This document shows positions 25,901-37,900 of a DNA stretch of 64,000 nt, one piece after another; positions within the stretch are counted from its first letter, which is position 1; each line of letters opens with the position of its first letter. The notes under the pieces are model-generated. The model was not told where the DNA came from, made no database searches, and was given only the letters and a program-made list of their open reading frames with translations. The translations under genes and the position numbers were made by a program. The stretch spans positions 63,135,774 through 63,199,773 of the forward strand of contig CM036758.1 in NCBI GenBank assembly GCA_020796225.1, in the 5' to 3' direction. This DNA is from Arion vulgaris (Eukaryota > Mollusca > Gastropoda > Stylommatophora > Arionidae).

Positions 25901-28900
25901 AACCCAACCATCTGCGTTAGCCAAGAAACCCTAGCCTGACTTCTCACCATGACTCACAGACACATTGATATCAACAACATCATCATCATCACTTACATTA
26001 TCTTCTATCAGTTGTTTAATTGTGAATTCAGTCTTCATGTTGCCCATTGAAGGACAAAAAGAATGGACATCATAAATTGTATTTTGTTTCATGTATGGGG
26101 ATTGTGAGCGTCTGTAGCTCAAGTGGTAGTGAGCTCGATCACAAACCCAAGCATACTAGGTTCAAACCCCACGGTGGGCAAGTTTGGAAGCAAATTAGTA
26201 TCCGTGGGATTTTTACAATAGGTAAAAATAGACCTCACCATTCAGACAGCAATGGCAAACTGCTGAACGTGTAAGTAGTGCCTAGAAAATCAACGACTAG
26301 TTTACTGTGGTTGATGACTATGTCCTGTAAAGGATATCCTGCAAAGGATATGCCATGATTTTCATTCATGGGGAAAAAGCAAAAGCGTTATTGAACTACT
26401 TGGCTTAAAGCGAACAAACACACAGCTCCTGTTTTTAGAACAAAGAAAGATAATATGCTAACCAACACCTGATGGAGACACTGTGATGTCTGTTACATTG
26501 GAGAATGGAGTGTGCATAAGTTTGACAAATGCTCATGGATTTTTATGAGCTGTATTGAACTGAAACAATTTGTTTGTTCAATAGAGAGAATCTACTTTAA
26601 TCTGAGTTTTGAAAGTTTCTTCTACCCAGTATTCAATTTCTTTCTCAAAGCTTGTAATATTTTTATGTTTTGGCCAGGTTATCTTGTTTGTGTCTAGATA
26701 GTATGATAGAGTTGCAAACACAGACCTGTGGATAAGAACCAGATAGGAACCCATGATGATGCAGATCAAGAGGAGAAAATGGCGATGGGTCGGGCATACC
26801 CTACGGAAGACACAGTCGAGTGTCACTAGACAAGCACTAAAACCAGCAAGGAAAATTAAAAGAGGGCGCCTAAATGGACCTGGAGCGAAGTCTCCTTGAG
26901 GAACTGAAGGGTGCTCGACTATCCTGGGAGAACATAAAGAAAACAGCCAGAGACCGAGAAGAGTGGTGAACAACTATTGAGGCCCTATGCGCCACGAGGA
27001 GAGCAAAAAGTCGTCTAATTAGATTAAAAGATACACATTATTGAAAGTCACCAGATCACCAAGTTCTCTCCTTTTGAAATCATTTGTATGTTATTTCTAC
27101 ACTTTATTGCTCTGCCGAACTGTTAATCTAATTATAGATACAAGACTTCAACATTTCTTATTCATGAATATCTTCCTCCCCCCCAAATATTCTAATATTA
27201 TCATAATGAATTTTTTTCTTCTCCTCATCTTCAATTTAGGCAAATGTTGAAGGCCAGTATTGTAACCGTTGCAAACCCAACACATTTTACCTGTCTGGGG
27301 ATTATCCTAATGGGTGTCTGTCATGTTTCTGTATGGGAGTCACACAGACTTGTCAGAGCACTACTTGGAACAGAGCACAGGTAATTCCTTCTAGCTAGGA
27401 TACAAACTAATTTTATCTGATGTTTTCTTTAAGATGATTGTAAAAATATTGTTTCTAAATTTTAGTAGCTTCTCAATTCTCATCATAATCGCTTGCTCTT
27501 AACCCTTAGAATATGATGAAGCCGCATGATAAACCAGTCAAGCAGAACTAATTTTGCAACAAAACACTACATGCCAAAATGTTCCCTTCCCATTTTTTGT
27601 ATTTACAAGATCCATTTGATGCAATTTGTGTATAGCTATTTGTAGAATACAGCAGATAACTTTATGAATTATAACTTTTAACTGTACTCTCTGATATATG
27701 TAGAATAGTAATTGAGTGTTTAACTCTTTCCACGCTTTAAGCTGCACACACTCGTCGCTTATGCAGAGTTGCTTCCCTTATAAGAAGTCTTTCTAGTTTT
27801 ACTTCTACTATTTTACTTATACTACTTTTTAACCTTGTTATTCTATTGGGTTGTCCAGTTTTCTTAAATTTAGTATATAATAATATATATATGTTTATTT
27901 ATTGACGAGTAGTTGGGATCGTAATTTGTAACAAAATTATTTTTTTTACTTCCCTTGAATTAACTGCTTAAAAATTGAGGAAATAAATGGGCGTGGAAAG
28001 AGTTAATTAAAAAATGGTATTCTTAAAACCTACACTTGAAAAGTTGGTTTTAGTTTATGTATATTAAGAGTTACTTAATAACCTTTGTTCGTTTCATGCA
28101 TGCTATAGAATTGCCACTTATAAACCCATCTCTTTGTGATTTAAACAACGAGCATAAGTATATTGTGCAGTTCTTTCAAAAGGTTAAGCTGTGATATCAC
28201 ACCTCAGTACGTCCAATTTTAGACAGAATCTTGATAATAAATTTCAGTTTCACTACACTAGTAATATCATTAGTATCACTAGTGTTCTTTCATTAATATT
28301 ATCTCTTAGTAATCAATTTTAGTGGCTAGTAGCTTACTTTGAAATGGAAAATCTTAACCTGAACAGCTTTGCTGCGATTGAACTAGTCATGCGGCCATTA
28401 CATTTCTCATACTCTTGTCCCACCTGTCCTACACCGGCCCAAAAAGCAGTATTACAGACAGTAACGACCTTACTTTTTGAATTTAATTTATTGATGGCAT
28501 CCTGTTAATAACAAACCTGGTTCCAAAGGTGCAGTACTCAAAACATGTGCCAGACTGACAGGCGTAGATATTGATGTGAACTGTAAACTATGATACAGCA
28601 CAACAAAAGTTGTTTCCAAGCAAAGAATATGAGAAAATGTAAGATTGTCAGTTATGACACACAGATTAAAGATAAAATGGATATTCTAAATAATAAGTTT
28701 CAGCAACTAGGTTTGAAAATACACATGGAAAAGACTAATATCATGAGAATAAATGCAGTAAATGTAAACCAGATTATGCTAGAGGAAATAGCTCTACAGG
28801 ACGTAGAATCATACAGATACCTTTGGTAGCAACATAGACACAGAAGGAGGAACAAACAAAGTTGTCAAGATAAGAATACATAAAGCAAGGGGAAACTTTA

Positions 28901-31900
28901 TTGCATTGAGTAATATATGGAAGTCAAAAGAGATCAAAACAAACACAAAGCTGAGAATCTTTCAATCAAATGTGTAATCAGTGCTGTTGTATGGCTCGGA
29001 AACATGTAGGACAATAAAAAAAACTACAGACCTTCGTGTAAATGGATGCTTACATAGAATATAAGGATTGAGATGGTATGATATGATTACAAATGAAGAA
29101 CTTAGAGAAAGAAGTAAGTAGATACCAGTGGAGAAAGAACTAAGGCAGAGACGCTGGTGATGGATAAGACACACATTGAGAAGGCAGATCAGGAAGCATT
29201 GCAAGAAAGGCACTATTTTGGAATCTGCAAGGAAAGAGGAGAAGGGAAAGGCCTAGAAGTACCTGGAGAAGAGAGCTGGAGATGGATATTGAAAGGATAG
29301 ACAAGAATTGGAAAGGATGACAAGAGAGAGGTAGGGCTTGAAGAAATTTCTTGAAGACCTAATCTTCTTCGGGAGTTGAAAGATAAAGAAGATTGTCATT
29401 TATATAAAAATCACATTTAAACATTTTTTTTAACTACTTTTTATTCGCTTGATCTGTTGCAGATTAGCTTACCTTTTGCCCAGTCAGCGTCAGATGTTGT
29501 TCTTTCTGACATGATGCAGCAGAAGACAGTATCTCAGGGCTTAACTGTTGACAGACAGACAAGAGAACTAGTTTTTAGAGGGTTCAACAATATAGACAGA
29601 TCCATTCGTTATTGGTCGCTGCCTCAACAATTCCTAGGAGACAAACTGACATCTTATGGTGGTCATCTACGTTTTACCATTCGCCACAGAGCAGGAAGAG
29701 ATAGTACTCCAGTTAGCCAAAATGATCCAGTAGTTGAAATTGGAGTAAGATTTTCTCTACTTCTCTCATCTTGAAGATATGCACACACAAACACAGTTAT
29801 CTATTTAATATTACTTTGTACATGCAAAATGTCATATTTTGTGGGAACTGACTTAGCCATTCTGACTGCATGTTATATTCATATGTTGTTAAAATTTATA
29901 ACTGTCATATAACATATTTAGAAATGATCAACGAATATCAAAGCAGGCGTTGAAGTGGGATGCAAAGGGTTCAAGAAAGAGAGGATGACCTAAGGAGATA
30001 CTGAAACGAACTTTGCTGAGAGAGGCAGGAAATATCGGTCTCAGTTCCATGGAGGAGATTGAGCGAGTTGCCCAGGATAGAGCGGTATGGAGAAATTACT
30101 TGCAGGCCCTATGTAACGTATAACGGTACAAGAGGAATTATTATTATTATATAACATATTTGGCATATGTCACATTCTCTTTGACCATATATTTGCCCCA
30201 GACCAAACTCTTCTAGTTACACTAAACTTAATGAATATTAAACAAGCTCATTGAGATGGGGTTTGCAATTTCTGTAACTTTTGTTGCTTTAAAAATGTTT
30301 TTAAATTAATTTTAGTATTTTGCAAGTAGTCACGGTAGCACACATATTATTAGTATTGCTTCCTAGATGGGTAATCTTGGTTTGTATCCTGATTGGATGG
30401 AGACCGCAAGCGGGTCTCATGTTGATCTAACCTTAATTTGATAACAGAAAAACACTAGGAAATAAAGACAGCCGGCTAAATGTTGACTACACCACCCTTC
30501 ATGTGCTGCTCCTGTTCTTCATGTGCTGCTTCTGTTGAAAAAGAATTACAGGTCTAACATTCTATTACATTTTATACCACTGAGAATACACGTAGCTTCT
30601 TTTATTTTTTTTAAAAGTAGTTCATAGATGGACAAAGAACAGGTTTAGCACAAATCACCACCATGAATAAAGGCAGAAAATGTTCCAAATTCGTTGTGGT
30701 AGGTAGACCTATCCAGAAAGAACTCAAAATCACAGAAAACTTGATCATTCTACAAATAAGATTGAAAAAATGGTATATCTTATGATAATTTAAATTTCTC
30801 TAGTGTGTAAAACAGGAGATAATTCTTGTGACACAAGTTCTGTTTTTTTCTGCTGTAGAAAGTGTTGTGCTATTATTAAGTTATTTTCTTTGATGTTTAT
30901 TTTCTGTGTTGTTATTACATTATTTTGGTTTTGTTTCTTTTTCAGGGAATGATATCACACTAGTACACAGATATAGCGGCCGAGCTCCAGAGGAAAATAA
31001 ACCATTGTCATTTTCTGTACCTTTCATTGAGGTAATTGCATATGTAAATTATTTATGTCAATATATACATATATATTCTTCTTGTACAGTTATGCAATAC
31101 ATAGAGCCTGCAAGTAATTTCTCCATACTGCTTTGTCCTGGGCAACTCGGTCAATCTCTTCCATGGAATTGAGTATGATATTTCTTGCCTCAGAAAAGTT
31201 TGTTTCAGGGTTTCCTTAGTAAACTTCCCTTTCTTGAACCTTTTACCTTCCACTTCAATACCTGCTTTAATATTCTTTGATCATTTCTTCTCAAGGTATA
31301 CCCAACATATCTCCATCTTCTCCTTCTTATAACAGTTCTTACTAGTGGTTGACCAGACATTTCTCTGATTTTATCACTTCTCCTGAATTAGCCCCATTTT
31401 TTCTTCATTATTTTTTGCAGACATCTATTTTCAAATGAATTCACTATGATATGAATGCAATCAGTTAATTATTTTTACAGCATTATGTTAGTATTAAATA
31501 ATGAGCACTGAAAAATCGTGAGTTTTGTGAGTTATAGATGATGAAGTAAAATGTTCATTAACTGGTTTGACCACATGAGCAGGTTACCAATAGACAATGC
31601 ACCTCAATGGGCAATGCTATTTAGATACAGGGGTTACAATGCAAACGTATGAAATCACCATTGAAAATGGAATCTGTATAGGAAAGTTACTCAGTTTGAA
31701 TATTAAGAAGACAGAAGTTACGATCATATAAAAAAAGCAGACTTTGACAAAATGCACCATCACGGTAAATGGGACTGAGCTAAGACAAGTGCAGCAATTT
31801 AAATACCTTGGAGTCCTGGTAACATCAGATGGCAGATGCCGATCAGAAACAAAGAGCAGAATAGGGCAAGCGAAAACATTGTTCCTGAAAATGAGAAGCA

Positions 31901-34900
31901 TTATATGCAACAAGTCATTGTCAATTGATATCAGAATGAGAGTTATTCAGTGCTACATAGAACCAATATTGACATACAGATGCAAGTCATGGACAATGAA
32001 CACAGATCGAAAAATCTCTGAGGACCACAGAGATGTGGTTTTACAGTAAAATGTTAAGAATCCCATGAACTGCTAAAATGACTAATGTTGAGGTGCTGAA
32101 TGAGGTCAAGACACAAACTTATTATCAATATAAGAAAGAGGTAATCCTCATTTTTCTGGCATGTGATGAGGAGAGGAGGTTACACATTATGACAATCGGT
32201 AAAATTTAGGGTAAACGTGACAGAGGAAGTCAGAGAGAGAAAATTTTGGATAGCCTGACTTCATGGCACGGAGCAGTGTCAACATCTGAGTTGATAGCAA
32301 ACACCAAAGACAGAGATTTGTGGAGATCAATGATTGGCTATGCCAACCGGCATGGCACCTGATAATGATAGAAAAAAAAAAAAGGAACCCTTTCATACCT
32401 CGTGGTATATAGGTCAATACAGTGTTAGGCCTGTATTTTCATTGACCGTCGGCACACGATGGGTGATGTGGTCAGCATCACGCCGGCCGCCTTTACTTTC
32501 CCAGAGCAATGTCTGGTACCCAGTTGAGGCTGGGTCGACCTGAGAGCCGCTGTGGCGGGAAAAAATTCCAGCGCATTGCGGGAGCTGAACCCAGACCACC
32601 AACCTTGCAAAGCGAGTTCACTAACAACTACACTACAGCGGCTCTCATGATGATAGAAAGGTTGCACATATTCACTAATGTTGGTTTACCAGTGATAGAT
32701 TCTGTAGAAATATGTTTTACAATTTGCATGACACGGCACAGTGGACATTCGTTTCCTCATAATTATGGGTCTCTTTCGTTAAACTCTGTGGCTATGTGGT
32801 TAAGCCCTTTGCCGTGCGAGTCAAAGGTCGTGTGTTTGAATCTGGACTATGCCGTTCTGTTCACTAGTGCAGTTTTTTCCAGAGACCCATAGGATTGTTG
32901 CTGGAACTACAGTGTTTGTGCTTTGTGCAATACTCTCGGCAGGTGGCGTGCCATTTCTGCGGAGAGGGACCGAGCCATATGGGGTAAAATCCGGTGCAAT
33001 GATGTCAATCCTTTGGCTTTGAAACCCTTTTTAAAAATAACATGAAGACAAATCTGAGACATAACCTTTTATATCTCTAGACCCAGTGGTACAGGATGGA
33101 TGGAGAACCAACTCCAAGAGAGCACTTACTCATGGTCTTGGCTGATTTGAAGTTCATTCTGATAAGAGCCACTCACACTGTCAGCACAGAGGAATCTGCG
33201 TAAGTTGGATTAACTTTGATGATTGCTGAGTGTTAGATTGTGCTTAAACATCCTGTTTGTATACTTCAAGTGGTGATGCTGTCATTGGTTTAAGAATTCA
33301 TACTAATATAAGTACTGCTGTTATCAGGTGGTTAGTGCACTGGTGGTGGACAAAACAAACGCTTTAAAGACACTCTTAAAGTGTCTCTAAAATGCTTCAA
33401 CATAGACACCACATGCTGGGAATCCCTTGCGCAAGATTGCCAAATGTGACGCTGTAATAACACAAGAGGAACCCGCATAGCTGAGAATCATCGTGCCGTT
33501 GTGGCACAGGGAAAAGGAGCTGCGCGAAAAGACAGAACGCACAACACGCACATGTCTAGCCTTGATCATGTATGCCCCACCTGTGGTAGGGGAATTGTGT
33601 TCTAGGATTGAACTCTACAGTCACCTCGGCACACACTAAAGAGCTGCAGCAGCACATGTTTGAGACTGTTGTCATCATCGCTTGCGATGGACGGCTATTA
33701 TTATTATTATTAGTGCACTGGATTTATAGATATATGATCACTTTCTGGTACAGGCGTTCTCAAATTGACTGAGATGTAATTGATATAAACTTCTCTCAGA
33801 GTAATGGATTGAATATTAGTCAGGAAGAGAACTGGTCATCTTTCCTCCTATTACTAAGACCTAGCAGTGGGAAATCTCTAACACTTTACAACTCTTTGAT
33901 GTAGTATGTGTTACTGTAACAATTAGAGGTCTCCATGGCAAAGTGGTTAAGACATTTATCTGTCAAGGTTGTTGGTTCGAATCCAGACAGAAGTCACATG
34001 TGCAATTGTTTTCATGAGATCCCTAGGATAGTTGCTGGAGCTACAGAGTTTGTGTTGTACAACACTCTTGATAGATGGCATGCCATTTCTGCCAACAGGG
34101 ATTGAGCCATATGGAGAAACCTAGTGTAATGAAGTCAATCCTCCACATGCTGTGGCTGAATTAACGTTTGTTTCTTTTTTTTTTCTTTTTCCTTTTTTAA
34201 GACCAAAAATATATGTGCACGATTAGCTGTATTTAAACAAAATTATTAATGAATGATTATTCCTCTTCTTCGAATTTTCCCTATTGACCTATTGACCACT
34301 TGTTAACCACTCTGTGTGATTTGTATGTGATCTGAGCCTAAGAGCGATTGTACGCTGTGCCAGTTATCTATCTACAAGTAGGCCAGCACATCCAATTTTT
34401 GCAATGCTTTTTATTTACTAGGGTAGCTCCCTAGATCCTACATCAGTCACCTCTTACGACATGCCTTGTAGGTCGCAGTGGTACCATTCTTTGCTTCCTT
34501 GCAGGCCCAGGCACCACACGGGTGTATGAATGATTATTCAGTTTTGTAGATTCATGAATGTACTTTTAAATCTAAAAGAAGTTAAAAGAAGAAATTATGA
34601 ACCTGTAACAATAGAGATCTGTTGATCTAAATTTAGAGCTAATTTGAGAATGAAATAACTATGGTTCACAACCAATCAAGACAGACTAGTTGACACATCC
34701 TGCAGCTTTTGGTAGTTAATGTGTTAAAATATATTTAACACCCAAGACTACTTGTGCTATTTTTGTCAATTACAAACTAATATAGCATTTTAGTTTGTTT
34801 TTTCGTTTTTTTTCAATCTAGAAGCACTTGAGCTTTCAGCTCTTTGGCTCGGGGCCATGGACATCGTAACCCTTCGGTTCGGTACACACTGGGCGTGCGG

Positions 34901-37900
34901 GCTAGCATTTTAGTTTATGACAATATGTGCAGTATTTTATTTCTAATCTTGATGTGATTCTACTGTCTCTTATTATATTTTCATTTAAAACATGGAATAC
35001 TACATGGAGTCTCTGTGGCTAAGTGGTTACGCCCTTGCGTTCTAATGGTCATGGGTTTGAATCCGGACTGCGCTGTTCTGTTCACTAGTTCATTATTTCT
35101 AGAGACCCCTAGGATTATTTGTGGAGCTCATGCCTTGCGCAATACTCTCGGCAGGTGACATGTCATTTCTTTGTATAGGGACTGAGCCATATGGGGTAAA
35201 TACCGTTGCAATGAAGTCAATCCTATGGCTTTAGATCCTCTAGTTGGAGTACTAATAACATTTTGTTTTAGTAAATACTCAGTCTGTAAATCTTATCTTA
35301 TTTGTAAAGATATCCACTTGAAATTGTTTTGCACTTGATTGAAATATTTCTACATTAAAATGTTAGTGTTTGTGTATTTATTTTGACATCGCATAATATT
35401 TATAGATAAATATTTGTCTTGAATTGTTTTTCTTTTGTTTTCTTGCATTCAGAATAAGCAGTATTTCTCTGGACATTGCTGAAAGCCGTAACACAGGACA
35501 AGAAAGAGCTAGCCCAGTTGAGCAGTGTGCTTGTCCTAGAGGATACAAAGGCTTGTCTTGTGAGGTAATGCTAACACTGGAACAGCAAAACAACCCTACC
35601 CTAGAAAAAATGAAAACCCTCCTCCTCCTACAAATAGTGACTCGGATAACAAACTGCATAAGAGCAGTCTGACTAAATGAGTAAGGATCAAAAAAGGAAA
35701 GCCAAACCTGAAGGGTTGGTAGTTGATTTGTTGATGCAAAAGTCACAGCTATTTCATCTTCTCTGTAAAATGTGACATCACAAACATGCAATATTTTCAT
35801 AAAAAAATAAAGAAATATTTGCAATTAAAAAATATAAATTCAAATTAGATTTATGCTTACTTGGATCAAAACAATCTCTCCTTGTAGTGGACAGATGACA
35901 AGAGAGAAAGAAATGATTGGACAAGCCTAATTATTGGTACAGAGAAATACCGACACTTGGGCCTTTAGTCAGTATTCAGTATTAATGTTTATGGAAATCC
36001 ATGATCGCATGCCGACTGGCAGACACTGTCAATGATGATAGCAATATTATTTTGCAAATACTTGTACGATAAAACATAAGATTATGTGCAATTTGATCAA
36101 CATATATATATTAAAGATGTACTCTTACTATGTGGGACATATTAGCAAATGCATAAGAATTTGCCTATCGACTTAGACACAAGAGTGTAGTGGGTTCAAT
36201 CCCACACTCAATGTTCCATGTGGGAGAAAAGGAATTGACCCTCCTGCACATTAATGTCAAGAACTGTAAAGTGTCTTCATGCCCTAAGGTCTGAAAAGGA
36301 TAAGGGAAATTTTATTTTATACTCTTACTACAGTCTTTCCCATTGTCCATATTTTTAAAATATTTTTTTAATCCTATATGCAAACAATATCCTAACTCAA
36401 GCGAGCAGAAGTAAAGACAGAGCCAATGTCATCAATGCGGTACACTCTCATTTATGTGATATGGGCGAGTCTCAAGACACTGGAATGAGTGTGAGAACTA
36501 GGAGTTAAGTTTGGACATGCCAGACAGTGTTGTCTTCATGATACAGAGAGAAGGTATACTAATCTACTTCTCATGGGTACGGTCAGCAAGGGGACTTTGG
36601 GATAGCTGCCGCAGCAGAAAACAGAGCACTCATGGGAATGCCCAATGTGCCATGATGTAGATTGCATAAAATAACATAACATGACACCTGGACCAAAAAA
36701 CAAGAACCCAAGCACTGATGAAATTGAAGAAACAAAATTGAGTAGGCGAGTCTAATAAAAATTTACTTTACAAATATGTTTCCGTCTCTTAGGTCTGCGA
36801 TACAGGCTACACAAGGACAGGTGGAGGACTTTATCTTGGCTTGTGTGAGCCCTGTCAGTGCAATGGTCACTCTAGTGAGTGTGACCCACAAACTGGAGTA
36901 TGCAGGGTAAGATTTATATACATGTTTATCATTTAATCAATGTTGGTCACTGTGGGCTCACATATCTGACATTGATCACTGAAATATTCATCAATGACTT
37001 ATATCATCATCATCAAATAGCTTGTCCTGAGCAGAACTTTGCCACCCCAACAGTCATCCGGAATTTCTCTCTCATAGGCCATGTGTCCCACCTCTACAGC
37101 CGTCATGTTCAAACCATTTTACATCCTGAATCTATCTTCTTCGTGGTCTTCCTCTTTTTCCGGTATGCCTCCTTCCATGATGGTCTTCTCCAGCCATTCA
37201 TGTCTTTTTATATGTTCAAATATCTCATTTTTCTCTTTCTTATCTGTAGCATTAGCCAGTTTTCTTTCATTTTGAGTTCTTTCTGTATATATCTATTTGT
37301 TCTCTTCTCTGTCCATGATATACGGAGGACTCTTCTGTAACACTTATATTTAAGTCAAATTGTGTGCCTGTCTAAGATAATACAAATCATATTTAGTTTA
37401 TCTTTATATCAGACATTCAAAATACTTCTCAGATTTAAAAATAATAAATATTTAGTAAAAATATAAATATTTATAAATTTTAAATAAAGACAAAAAACAA
37501 GTAAAGAAAAAAAAAAACTTTTTATTTCACTAAAATTTTTAAACATTTTTAATATTTTATCCTAATTTTTGACTTCCATTTATGTGCTCTTTAATTTACA
37601 ATTATTATATAATTTTCTAGTGCTTTTTATAGTTAGTTTGTTCCTTTTGTGCCAAATGGCACATAGGGCGAGGTTTTAGATCTCCATGTGATGCGGTTCG
37701 TTGCTAGCAGTTGGAGATCTTGTATGGTTTTACATCCCAATAGTTTAATTTCCTGTAGGATTGTTCTTCGAAGAGTGGTCTTAGGTTTTCCACATTTTCT
37801 TTTCCCAACTGGTGACCAACTAAGGACTTGTCGATTTAGTCTCTTTTCTTCTGATCTAAGAACATTACCTAAATATTTCCGCTATAGTGAAACACGTACA

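Noticed and set aside
29700..29760. Non-canonical GA-AG splice that would join E15 and E16 in frame
   Set aside because: It gives a good protein junction but needs a rare donor next to a perfect GTAAGA; a base error is the simpler explanation.
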